Shown one piece after another: positions 9,170 through 16,546 of a stretch of 64,000 nucleotides of DNA (the stretch's first letter is position 1; each line of letters opens with the position of its first letter). This DNA comes from UBA7662 sp036787895. GTDB taxonomy: Bacteria; Bacteroidota; Bacteroidia; UBA7662. The position numbers were made by a program, and so were the translations under genes. Location: positions 25,901 to 89,900 of the forward strand of contig DAIQOK010000014.1 in assembly GCA_036787895.1 (NCBI GenBank). Reading direction: 5' to 3'. Below the pieces are notes generated by a model. That model made no database searches. It was not told the DNA's origin and was given only the letters and a program-made list of their open reading frames with translations.

Positions 9170-9177
9170 TATATTTG
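9170..9177 (+). promoter_or_regulatory. -7 box (TATATTTG) for the TetR gene
   Basis: It matches the Bacteroidota -7 consensus TAnnTTTG exactly and abuts the operator. It ends only 4 bp before the ATG at 9182, which would make the transcript leaderless or nearly so. No TTG is seen at the expected 17-20 bp upstream distance, so the promoter call is moderate. Confidence 0.5.
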
Positions 9178-9181
9178 CATC

Positions 9182-9775
9182 ATGTCGAAGGCTGAACAAA
9201 CCCGCGCATTCATCATCGCCCGAACTGCACCGATTTTTAATCGTAAGGGCGTGGCAGGCACATCGCTGAACGATCTGACTGCAGCTACCGGCTTGACCAA
9301 AGGTGCCATTTATGGGAATTTTGAGAACAAAGACGAAGTGGCCGTAGCCGCTTTCGAGTACAATGTTCAGCAGGTTCTGGCTGAAATACGCATCTGGCAA
9401 TCGAAGGAAACGACCTACAAAGGTAAATTCCAAGCATTGATCCGATTTTACCGGCAAATGTTACGTCAAGATTTTTCTTTTTATGGTTGCCCCATCGCTA
9501 ACACCCTTACCGAGGCCGACGACACCCATTCACTTTTAAATGCTGCCGTTAAAAAATCGGTACTATTCTGGCAACAAAGCGGCGAACGCCTCGTTCAAAA
9601 GGGTAAAGAAGCCGGGGAATTCAAACCCGAAGCGCATGCTGAACAAATCGTAAGCACGCTTTTTGTACTGATAGAAGGAGGTTTGTTACTCAGTAAGGGC
9701 ACCGGCAATCCCCATTACCTTGAAAACGCTCTTCATTCCTGCGAGCACCTGCTCGAAACCCAATTGTATCGCTAA
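9182..9775 (+). CDS. TetR/AcrR family transcriptional regulator
   Basis: A 197-residue one-component repressor. The N-terminal helix-turn-helix is typical (GVAGTSLNDLTAATG then LTKGAIYGNFENKDE, about residues 23-53). The remaining 140 residues form the variable ligand-binding domain, so the inducer cannot be predicted. Inverted repeats ATACC-N4-GGTAT lie at its own promoter and directly before the downstream hydrolase gene, 35 bp away. This suggests autoregulation plus control of that gene, probably in response to a lipophilic or toxic compound that the hydrolase handles. Confidence 0.93.
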   Translation: MSKAEQTRAFIIARTAPIFNRKGVAGTSLNDLTAATGLTKGAIYGNFENKDEVAVAAFEYNVQQVLAEIRIWQSKETTYKGKFQALIRFYRQMLRQDFSFYGCPIANTLTEADDTHSLLNAAVKKSVLFWQQSGERLVQKGKEAGEFKPEAHAEQIVSTLFVLIEGGLLLSKGTGNPHYLENALHSCEHLLETQLYR

Positions 9776-9793
9776 AAAAATTTCACTCATTAA

Positions 9794-9807
9794 ATACCAA
9801 ACGGTAT
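9794..9807. promoter_or_regulatory. Second TetR-type operator, before the hydrolase
   Basis: ATACCAAACGGTAT has the same half-sites and 4-bp spacing as the operator at 9156-9169. It ends 3 bp before the hydrolase ATG at 9811. Its presence inside a possible two-gene unit suggests a separate regulated promoter for the hydrolase or a roadblock site. Confidence 0.75.
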
Positions 9808-9810
9808 ATT

Positions 9811-10656
9811 ATGTTCAAACTCTGGCTTTTTTACCAACGTTGCTATTTTGCACTCTTTTTCCGGCTATCACCAAGCCGTTCGGCAGCTGCCTTATTTCGT
9901 TTTTTCACCTCTCCCCGCCCGCAAAAACTTCGGGAAAGGGAAATTGCAGCCTTAGCACAAAGCAGCGAACAAACTTTCGACTTTAATGGTACAGCTATCC
10001 AACTCTACCGCTGGGGCAAAGGCCACAAAACTGCCCTTTTGGTACATGGCTGGGAAGGACATGCGGGTAGTATGGGTGGAATTGCACTTGAGCTAGAAAA
10101 AGCAGGCTTTACTGTTTGGGCTTTTGATGCACCTGCCCATGGTAAAAGCGGCGCTAAAACCACCAACCTTTTCCAATTTTCAGCCCTCATTGCCCGACTT
10201 TGCCAGGAATTTCACATTAAAGACCTGGTAGTTTCTCATTCCTTTGGCAGCGGGGCCTCGGTATTTGCTTTTCACCAACACCCGGATTTGAGTCCCCGGC
10301 AACTGACCATGATTACCAGTCCGAACCGCTATGCCGATGCCTTTACCGAATTCGGAATTATGATCGGTCTCACCCAAAAACAGCTCGACTATATGTTTAG
10401 CCTCATCAAAACTCGCTTTGGCTACTCACCTGATGAGCTGGTTGTAGCCCAATGGATAAACGATTTGCCCATCGACCACATTCAGCTTCTGCATGCTCCG
10501 GAAGACAAAATCATTACTTTCGACCGGGCCGAAAAAATAGCCGCAGCTTCGGATAAAGTACATCTTCACCCCATGCCAGGTGCAGGGCACTACCGGATAC
10601 TCTGGCAAGCGGAAACAGTGTCGACCCTGCTTCATGTAAATGAGGAGCTGGTTTAA
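9811..10656 (+). CDS. Alpha/beta hydrolase
   Basis: A 281-residue serine hydrolase of the alpha/beta fold. Visible features are the oxyanion strand LLVHGWEGH (about 77-84), a DAPAHGKS turn (about 106-113), the nucleophile elbow SHSFGSG with Ser144, a late Asp (APEDKIITF) and the catalytic His (GAGHYRIL, near 263). The N-terminus (about residues 3-30) is hydrophobic and aromatic and may associate with the membrane. It carries no clear signal peptide. The substrate is unknown, but esters of fatty acids or xenobiotics are typical for family members paired with TetR regulators. A TetR-type operator directly precedes its start. Confidence 0.88.
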   Translation: MFKLWLFYQRCYFALFFRLSPSRSAAALFRFFTSPRPQKLREREIAALAQSSEQTFDFNGTAIQLYRWGKGHKTALLVHGWEGHAGSMGGIALELEKAGFTVWAFDAPAHGKSGAKTTNLFQFSALIARLCQEFHIKDLVVSHSFGSGASVFAFHQHPDLSPRQLTMITSPNRYADAFTEFGIMIGLTQKQLDYMFSLIKTRFGYSPDELVVAQWINDLPIDHIQLLHAPEDKIITFDRAEKIAAASDKVHLHPMPGAGHYRILWQAETVSTLLHVNEELV

Positions 10657-10732
10657 ATCAACTTTCTTCAAGGAATGACCTCTAAATAATGTACTAATGC
10701 GACGCGGCGCTTCGCTTGCCTTGGTGATGTGC

Positions 10733-10860
10733 TAATGTGCTAATGACAGGCTGCTAAATGGTAGTGACCCTGTCTATAGGTTAACCAAATTGCTAAATTT
10801 CGCTTCCCTCAACATAGCTCTAGTCCATTATCACCAGCGCGGATATTCATTAGCACATTA
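10733..10860. repeat. Intergenic element bounded by 14-bp perfect inverted repeats
   Basis: TAATGTGCTAATGA at 10733-10746 is the exact reverse complement of TCATTAGCACATTA at 10847-10860, with a 100-bp centre. The left arm is itself built of a repeated gctaatgt/gctaatga word. There is no reading frame inside. It could be a small non-autonomous repeat or a folded 3' region between the converging hydrolase and sucD. Confidence 0.6.
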
Positions 10861-10911
10861 AAAGCGAGCCCTACGAACCGCCACATCAGCATATAAAAAA
10901 ATATCTTAACC

Positions 10912-10947
10912 AAAAAGGGCTATCTGAATAACCAGACAGCCCTTTTT
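10912..10947. terminator. Bidirectional hairpin terminator between hydrolase and sucD
   Basis: The arms AAAAAGGGCTATCTG (10912-10926) and CAGACAGCCCTTTTT (10933-10947) pair over 15 positions with one mismatch around a 6-nt loop. A/T tracts lie at both ends, so it can act for both convergent genes. Confidence 0.85.
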
Positions 10948-10966
10948 ATCCAAGAGAGATTTAAAC

Positions 10967-11842
10967 TTATTTTTTCAAAGCAGCAGCCATGGTTCGTCCG
11001 ATATCAGCTGGCGAGGCAACCACATGTATGCCACATTCGCCCATGATTTTCATTTTAGCGGCAGCGGTATCATCGGCACCGCCTACGATGGCACCGGCAT
11101 GGCCCATGCGTCGACCTGCCGGGGCGGTTTGGCCTGCGATAAAGCCAACGACTGGCTTTTTGTTGCCGGTAGATTTGATATAACGCGCAGCTTCGGCTTC
11201 CATGCCACCGCCAATTTCTCCAATCATCACGATAGCGTCGGTGTCGGGGTCGTTCATGAAAAGCTCCACGGCTTCTTTGGTTGATGTACCAATGATAGGA
11301 TCGCCACCGATACCGATGGCTGTAGAAATGCCCAATCCTGCTTTGACGATTTGGTCGGCTGCTTCGTAAGTGAGTGTACCCGACTTAGAAACGATGCCAA
11401 TTCGGCCTGATTTAAACACAAAACCCGGCATAATACCAACTTTCGCGCCTTCGGGGGTAATAACACCAGGACAGTTAGGGCCAATGAGGCGAACTTCTTT
11501 GTTTTTGAGGTATTCTTTGGCTTGTATCATGTCCTTGGTAGGTATACCTTCGGTGATACACACAATAACCGCAATGCCGGCATCGGCAGCTTCCATAATG
11601 GCGTCGGCGGCAAAAGCGGGTGGCACAAAAATGATGGAAACATTGGCACCGGTGCTGCTCACGGCATCGGCAACGGTATTGAATACCGGTTTGTCGAGAT
11701 GCAGGCTGCCGCCTTTACCGGGCGTAACCCCACCTACGAGGTTGGTACCATATTCAATCATTTGTGTGGCGTGGAAGGTTCCTTCGTTACCGGTGAAGCC
11801 CTGCACAATTACGCGCGAATTTTTGTCGACAAGTACGCTCAT
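10967..11842 (-). CDS. sucD: Succinate--CoA ligase subunit alpha
   Basis: A 291-residue alpha subunit of succinyl-CoA synthetase, which makes ATP or GTP from succinyl-CoA in the TCA cycle. Seen are the CoA-binding Rossmann part (VQGFTGNEGTFH, GGVTPGKGG), the LIGPNCPG segment, the SKSGTLTYE loop, and the phosphohistidine loop GHAGAIVGG near the C-terminus. I take ATG 11842 as start (MSVLVDKNSRV). The open frame extends 40 codons further, but that part overlaps the neighbouring ABC gene and has no family similarity. The partner sucC is not in this window, so the two subunit genes are unlinked here. Confidence 0.97.
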   Translation of the reverse strand: MSVLVDKNSRVIVQGFTGNEGTFHATQMIEYGTNLVGGVTPGKGGSLHLDKPVFNTVADAVSSTGANVSIIFVPPAFAADAIMEAADAGIAVIVCITEGIPTKDMIQAKEYLKNKEVRLIGPNCPGVITPEGAKVGIMPGFVFKSGRIGIVSKSGTLTYEAADQIVKAGLGISTAIGIGGDPIIGTSTKEAVELFMNDPDTDAIVMIGEIGGGMEAEAARYIKSTGNKKPVVGFIAGQTAPAGRRMGHAGAIVGGADDTAAAKMKIMGECGIHVVASPADIGRTMAAALKK

Positions 11843-11909
11843 ATGAACTAAGATTGGCTTGTTTAGAAAGCGGCCGCAAGATACAGTCTTTATGGCATTT
11901 TTCCGACCC

Positions 11910-12674
11910 TTACACGCCCTTATTCCGCCGGTTTTTGAAGTCTTGAAGAAAAGTAGTAGCAAAAACGAAGTCGTTCAACTCCTGAGAGTCGGTACTGAGT
12001 ATGCTTCCTTTGTCGCCTTCCCACGCTTTATGTCCTTTGTGAATGTAAATAATCTGATCGCCAATCTCCATCACCGAGTTCATATCATGGGAATTGATAA
12101 TCGTGGTGATATTGAATTCCAGGGTAATTTCCTTGATGAGTTCATCGATGAGGATAGAAGTCAGGGGGTCAAGTCCTGAATTAGGTTCGTCGCAGAACAG
12201 GTATTTGGGATTAAGTACGATGGCTCTGGCTATGCCCACCCTTTTTTTCATGCCCCCACTGATTTCTGCAGGATATCGGTTGTTGGTTCCCTTTAGACCT
12301 ACCCTTTCCAGACAAAAGTTCACCCGATCCAGGTTTTCAGCCGGGGTATTGGAGGAAAACATTTGTAAAGGAAAGATAACGTTTTGTTCTACCGTAAGAG
12401 AATCAAACAAGGCTGAATTTTGAAACAACATTCCAATAGCACGACGTACTTCGGTGCGCTCAGGGCGGGAAAGCGCCACATAATCTTTACCATCGTAAAT
12501 GATGTTGCCGCTGTCGGCTTCAAACAAACCCACCATCAACTTCATTAAAACAGATTTGCCGCTACCCGAAGCGCCAATGATCATATTCACCTTGCCGGGA
12601 TAAAAACTGGCAGAAATGTCGTTAAGCACCGCTTTTTCACCAAAAGCCTTAGAAATATGCTGGAGTTGAATCAT
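11910..12674 (-). CDS. ABC transporter ATP-binding protein, MlaF-like
   Basis: A 254-residue ATPase of the phospholipid/Mce-type retrograde transport family. Motifs are Walker A (GASGSGKS, about 33-40), the Q-loop region (GMLFQNSALFD), the signature SGGMKKR (about 138-144) and Walker B (YLFCDEPNSGLDP), then the H-loop (INSHDM). The signature variant SGGMKKR with DEPNSGLDP is characteristic of MlaF-type proteins that keep outer-membrane lipid asymmetry. It is coupled to the MlaE-like permease with a 1-bp overlap. No MlaD/MCE gene is adjacent. Confidence 0.92.
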   Translation of the reverse strand: MIQLQHISKAFGEKAVLNDISASFYPGKVNMIIGASGSGKSVLMKLMVGLFEADSGNIIYDGKDYVALSRPERTEVRRAIGMLFQNSALFDSLTVEQNVIFPLQMFSSNTPAENLDRVNFCLERVGLKGTNNRYPAEISGGMKKRVGIARAIVLNPKYLFCDEPNSGLDPLTSILIDELIKEITLEFNITTIINSHDMNSVMEIGDQIIYIHKGHKAWEGDKGSILSTDSQELNDFVFATTFLQDFKNRRNKGV

Positions 12675-13426
12675 CAGAGCAACAATTGAGCAAGCAGGTA
12701 ATCCGACAACAGGATGAGAATGCAGCTAAAAACCACGGCACGTGTGCTACTTTGGCCTACTTCCAAGGAACCGCCATTGGTGTAATAACCCTGATAAGCT
12801 GAAACTGAGGAGATGATAAAGGCGAAGGTGAAAGCTTTGGTCATGGAGAAAAATACATTGTAGCCCCTGAAAGACGATCGTGCGCCTTCTATAAATTGCT
12901 GAGACGAAAGTATCCCCGTGGCTTCTCCGACAAAAATGCCACCTCCAATACAAAGGCTTATCGACAGTATGATCAACATGGGAATGGTAAGTACGGCACC
13001 TAAAATTTTTGGTGCAATGATGTAGCCCGGTGCATTTACACCCATTATCTCCAAGGCATCTATTTGCTCGGTAACCCGCATGGTGCCGATTTCAGAAGCG
13101 ATACTCGATCCTATTTTACCGGCCAAAACGAGAGAGGTTATGGTTGGTGCCAATTCCAATATACTCGAGTCGGCCACTATGGCCCCAATTACTGTTTTCG
13201 CTACCAAACCAGAAATAAGCTGATAAGCCGTTTGAACTGTAGTTACCGCGCCCATAAATACCGAAATAATGGTAACTATGCCTAACGAACCTACACCTAT
13301 GGTTACCATCTGCCTAAACAGCTCGTCCCAGTACATGCGTACATTCTCCGGGCGACGGAACATCTGCCTGAGCAGCAACAGATAACGACCAAAATGGTAA
13401 AAAAACCTCATTTCATTTTCGAACAA
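12674..13426 (-). CDS. MlaE-family ABC transporter permease
   Basis: A 250-residue inner-membrane permease with about five to six hydrophobic helices. The GSLGIVTIISVFMGAVTTVQ segment, the EIGTMRVTEQIDALEIMG signature loop and the PKILGAVLTIP segment mark the MlaE/permease family (DUF140). It is the membrane partner of the ATPase just downstream. A -7-like box, TATTTTTG (complement of 13429-13436), directly precedes the start. That would favour the in-frame Met at 13411 (MRFFYHFGRYL) as an alternative to 13426. Confidence 0.93.
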   Translation of the reverse strand: MFENEMRFFYHFGRYLLLLRQMFRRPENVRMYWDELFRQMVTIGVGSLGIVTIISVFMGAVTTVQTAYQLISGLVAKTVIGAIVADSSILELAPTITSLVLAGKIGSSIASEIGTMRVTEQIDALEIMGVNAPGYIIAPKILGAVLTIPMLIILSISLCIGGGIFVGEATGILSSQQFIEGARSSFRGYNVFFSMTKAFTFAFIISSVSAYQGYYTNGGSLEVGQSSTRAVVFSCILILLSDYLLAQLLL

Positions 13427-13452
13427 GCCAAAAATACACTTTTTTTACCCGC

Positions 13453-14184
13453 ATGAGCGTTACCCTTCCCTTTCAACAGAAAACAGTTGTAGTAACCGGC
13501 GCCACCAAAGGCATCGGTCGGGCTATAGTCGAAAAATATGCTTCCACCGGTGCCAATATCGTTTTTTGCGCCCGCTCTCAAGCCGATGTTAGCTCCTTTG
13601 AACATGATTTGAAAAAACTTTATCCTAAGCAACAATTTTCCGGCAAGGTGGTAGATATGGGTGTGAAAGCCGAAGTCCTGGCTTTTGCCGATCACATACT
13701 GCAGTTCAGCGGTCAGGTAGATGTGCTTATAAATAATGCAGGTCGCTTTGAACCAGGTTTTATCCATACCGAGGCTGATGGTGTGCTCGAAAAACTCACC
13801 GAAACCAATGTGTACAGCGCCTATCACCTCAGCCGAGCTTTGCTTCCTGGCATGATGTTGCGCAAAAGTGGTCACATCTTCAACATCTGTTCCACTGCCA
13901 GCATCACCGCCTATACCAATGGTGGGTCCTACTGCATTACTAAATTCGCCTTGCTCGGCATGACCAAAGTTTTACGCGAAGAGCTAAAACCTTACGCCAT
14001 CAAAGTCACCGCCGTATTGCCTGGCGCAACCTATACCCACAGCTGGTCGGCCAGCGATTTACCCGAAAGTCGTTTTATGCAGGCTGCCGATGTGGCCGAT
14101 ACCATATATTCAGCTTCTACCCTCAGTCCGTCGGCGGTTATTGAGGAGATATTGATGCGACCTATGGCGGGGGATATTGAGTAA
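13453..14184 (+). CDS. Short-chain dehydrogenase/reductase
   Basis: A 243-residue classical SDR. The cofactor motif TGATKGIG (about 16-23), the NNAG motif (about 94-97), the catalytic Ser in NICSTAS and the YxxxK pair in YCITK are all present, so it is likely an active NAD(P)H oxidoreductase of the 3-ketoacyl-reductase type. The substrate is unknown. It is divergent from the MlaE gene with only 26 bp between starts, so the promoters must overlap. Confidence 0.92.
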   Translation: MSVTLPFQQKTVVVTGATKGIGRAIVEKYASTGANIVFCARSQADVSSFEHDLKKLYPKQQFSGKVVDMGVKAEVLAFADHILQFSGQVDVLINNAGRFEPGFIHTEADGVLEKLTETNVYSAYHLSRALLPGMMLRKSGHIFNICSTASITAYTNGGSYCITKFALLGMTKVLREELKPYAIKVTAVLPGATYTHSWSASDLPESRFMQAADVADTIYSASTLSPSAVIEEILMRPMAGDIE

Positions 14185-14451
14185 TATGGGGTTATAGATT
14201 TGAAAGCTTTGCTTTTTTAATTGGATAATTTGACTAGTGAGCTTTATAAATGGCAGGTCTGAATGAATTCAAAAAGGAAGAATAATATCCTATATAAACA
14301 TCAAACTGTCTAAAAACACATGAAGTCTGAAAATAATGTTTGAATTCTTCCTATTTGAGTGCTTTTATTTTGCAAATGAAGGTTTTAAGGCAAACTGACG
14401 TTAGGGCAATGGCCTTTTGAACTCCACATTAATCCTAATACCTTTACAACC
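14185..14451. other. AT-rich gap with a long-arm inverted repeat
   Basis: No gene is seen here. The arms TCAAAAAGGAAGAAT (14269-14283) and ATTCTTCCTATTTGA (14344-14358) pair at 14 of 15 positions around a 60-nt centre. The composition is AT-rich like the adjoining MNT/HEPN module. It may be part of the transferred segment or a regulatory leader. Confidence 0.5.
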
Positions 14452-14481
14452 ATGAATCTTATATAGTTAAACATTGAGAAG

Positions 14482-14751
14482 ATGCGTCACCTTTGCCTCA
14501 AGCACAAGGTTAACAAGCTTTTTGTATTTGGCTCGGTTCTTAAAGATTCATTTACAAATGAAAGCGATATTGATTTAATAGTCGATTTTGAAAACATAGA
14601 CTTAAATGAGTATGCTGACAATTACTTTGATCTAAAAGATCAATTAGAGTCTATTTTCAACCGTCCAGTTGATTTACTTGAAGAGAAAGGTATTCGAAAT
14701 CCATTTCTGAGAAAGCAAATTGATTTTGAAAAGCAACTTGTTTATGGATAA
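14482..14751 (+). CDS. MNT-type nucleotidyltransferase antitoxin (MntA-like)
   Basis: An 89-residue minimal nucleotidyltransferase. The catalytic signature FGSVL followed by SDIDLIVDF (a GSx10DxD pattern) is intact. In the known MntA/HepT systems this enzyme adds AMP to a Tyr of the HEPN toxin and so neutralises it. The gene overlaps the HEPN gene by 8 bp. An in-frame ATG lies 30 bp upstream (14452), with RNIEK-like spacing typical of the family, but a TAG at 14464-14466 interrupts that frame. The natural start may be 14452, with the present product restarting at 14482. Confidence 0.85.
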   Translation: MRHLCLKHKVNKLFVFGSVLKDSFTNESDIDLIVDFENIDLNEYADNYFDLKDQLESIFNRPVDLLEEKGIRNPFLRKQIDFEKQLVYG

Positions 14752-15078
14752 AAAAATCAATACTTGGCTTTTTGACTTTCTAAATTCCATTGAAGAAATT
14801 GAATCTTTCTTTGAAAATAAACCATTGAATTTTTTAGAGTTTCAGAAGGATATTAAAACGAAAAGAGCTGTTGAACGAAATATTGAAATAATTGGTGAAG
14901 CTATTAACCGAATTCTTAAAGAAAGCCTGATTTTAAAATTGAGAATTCCAGAAATATAGTTGGAACTAGAAATCGAATTATTCACAGTTATGATAACATT
15001 GCAGATGACATGATTTGGTCAATAGTAATAAATAGTTTGCCAAAACTGAAATCTGAAATTCTCCTCTTATTGAAATAG
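14744..15078 (+). pseudogene. HEPN-domain toxin (HepT/DUF86), frameshifted
   Basis: The first frame runs from ATG 14744 to a stop at 14957-14959 and gives the HEPN N-terminal half, with RAVERNIEIIGEAINRI. Shifting frame near 14932-14934 restores a continuous sequence to the stop at 15076-15078. The restored sequence contains NSRNIVGTRN and the RNase motif RNRIIHSYD (RX4HXY) and ends in LPKLKSEI. The change is equivalent to losing one A from a GAAAAG run. The restored protein would be about 111 residues, the usual DUF86 length. As it stands, the toxin lacks its active site. Confidence 0.85.
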
Positions 15079-15140
15079 GTTATAGTGCCCAAGACGGGCT
15101 TATCGCAATGGGGCTTTTCTACAGATAGCCAATTAAATAT

Positions 15141-15587
15141 CTACTTTATCGCAATCTGTTTCTTCAACAATTTCCAACTCCCGTCTTCAAAATAGTATTC
15201 AAACTTACAGCTCACAAGGGTGGAGATAAGATTAAATTCGAAGACAGCACTCCCCTCTTTAAAATCGGCACGTTTAAACTCCAGATAACCCTGGATATTA
15301 CGGAAAAATAATTCCTCAGCAGTAAGAACTAAGACCGGGTAGCCGAATTTTGTGAGCTTCGGAAAGTTGGCAGGAATACCATTGTTTCGAATTACTAAAG
15401 CACTGTCATACTTCAGTTCGGGTTTGTTAAGATAAGGTTGCAGGGCTTCTTCATCCAATAATTGTTGAAGGAGTTGTTGATTGACCTTAGTAATTTGGGC
15501 TACTCCTTTGTCAACTATGGCAAACGAACCTAGCACAAAACAGATAATTCCTATAAGTCTGTTGCCTGACATAAATTGAGTATTCAT
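15141..15587 (-). CDS. Hypothetical secreted protein
   Basis: 148 residues with a hydrophobic N-terminal segment (LIGIICFVLGSFAIV) followed by VAQ, consistent with a signal peptide. The rest is a small mixed alpha/beta region with a C-terminal EYYFEDGSWKLLKKQ strand pair, which resembles small DUF-type periplasmic folds. I do not recognise the family. Its ATG shares one base with the stop of the upstream acyltransferase (TAATG), so it is cotranscribed with the lipid genes. Confidence 0.7.
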   Translation of the reverse strand: MNTQFMSGNRLIGIICFVLGSFAIVDKGVAQITKVNQQLLQQLLDEEALQPYLNKPELKYDSALVIRNNGIPANFPKLTKFGYPVLVLTAEELFFRNIQGYLEFKRADFKEGSAVFEFNLISTLVSCKFEYYFEDGSWKLLKKQIAIK

Positions 15588-16537
15588 TACCGCTCCAACA
15601 CCCTATCCCGCTCAAAAGTACCCATATAGCGGTGCTGCTTCTCGGGATGAATATCGGCTATGGTGACCATAATACCGGTTTCTTCTACCTCACCAAACTC
15701 ATCGTTTAAAGCCGTTCCGAAGGTTTTCATGGTCGGCGATAGGTTCATATAAGTGCTAATGAGTGGCGGAATATTCTCTCCACGGGCTCTTACGCGGGTA
15801 TTCAGTTCCTTAAAGCCGTCTTTGTAATCGAGTGGGCCGAAAACTTCTGCCAAACCACTCACATCGCCAAAGTAGGTCAGTGCGAGCTCAGGATGCGGCC
15901 GAACCAATTCCTCTTTGTCCGGAAAATAATGGTTCATAAAATAAAGTATCATATCGCGCGCTTCCTTATCGAAGTGCGGATACATGGTCACTTTGCCAAA
16001 AAGGTATTTGATATGCGGACGCATCACGACTATGGCACCTAAGCCATCCCAAAGATTATCCAATGAAAATAGCCCTTTGCTGCTGTTGGCGCTGGGTTGG
16101 TATTCGGGCTGCACAAATGAGCGGCCCAACTCTATGGTTACTGGAAGATAATCGTCGAAAAACTTCTTGCCGAATCGGAAAAGATGAGCGGTAGAAAGAT
16201 TGATATGGCCTGCGGCATCAATGCTGGCATGACTACATTCAATCACCCGGTAGCCGGCCACAATTTCCAGGGCTTCAGGATCCCAGACGATAAGTTGATC
16301 GTAGCAGTCTTCACAGGTATCGTTTTCATCGATATCTACCGACATGCCTGTACCGCCACCTGCCGCCCGAAAGGTGATTTCACGCAAACGGCCAATTTCC
16401 TGCATAGTATGAGGTGCATTGTGGTGATTTACCAGATACACCAGCTTATTGCCTTTGTTGGTATGCCGCAAAAAACGTTCGGGTGTCAATTCCCGGAGCA
16501 ACAACTCCTTCGCAATAGGAGCAATAATGGCTTGCAT
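15587..16537 (-). CDS. GNAT-fold N-acyltransferase, GlsB/OlsB-like (aminolipid synthesis)
   Basis: 316 residues related to the hemolysin/OlsB-type acyltransferases, which transfer a 3-hydroxyacyl group from acyl-ACP to an amino acid (ornithine or, in Bacteroides, glycine). Supporting features are the central EIGRLREITFRAAGGGTG region, the DQLIVWDPEALEIVAGYRV strand pair and the LGRSFVQPEYQP motif (about 190-202). The next gene is a PlsC-like O-acyltransferase. The pair mirrors the Bacteroides glsB-glsA locus, where GlsB makes the monoacyl and GlsA the diacyl glycine lipid. The amino acid used here is inferred. Confidence 0.82.
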   Translation of the reverse strand: MQAIIAPIAKELLLRELTPERFLRHTNKGNKLVYLVNHHNAPHTMQEIGRLREITFRAAGGGTGMSVDIDENDTCEDCYDQLIVWDPEALEIVAGYRVIECSHASIDAAGHINLSTAHLFRFGKKFFDDYLPVTIELGRSFVQPEYQPSANSSKGLFSLDNLWDGLGAIVVMRPHIKYLFGKVTMYPHFDKEARDMILYFMNHYFPDKEELVRPHPELALTYFGDVSGLAEVFGPLDYKDGFKELNTRVRARGENIPPLISTYMNLSPTMKTFGTALNDEFGEVEETGIMVTIADIHPEKQHRYMGTFERDRVLER

Positions 16538-16546
16538 AAAAATAAT

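Larger units (their letters stand above)
10657..10966. other. Non-coding gap between convergent genes
   Basis: This 310-bp stretch carries no credible gene. It contains a widely spaced perfect inverted repeat (10733-10746 with 10847-10860) and the terminator at 10912-10947. The rest shows nothing recognisable. Confidence 0.7.

Noticed and set aside
11843..11962. Longer N-terminus of sucD (40 extra codons)
   Set aside because: The extension overlaps the stop of the ABC gene and has no similarity to the family. The Met at 11842 gives the standard SucD start.
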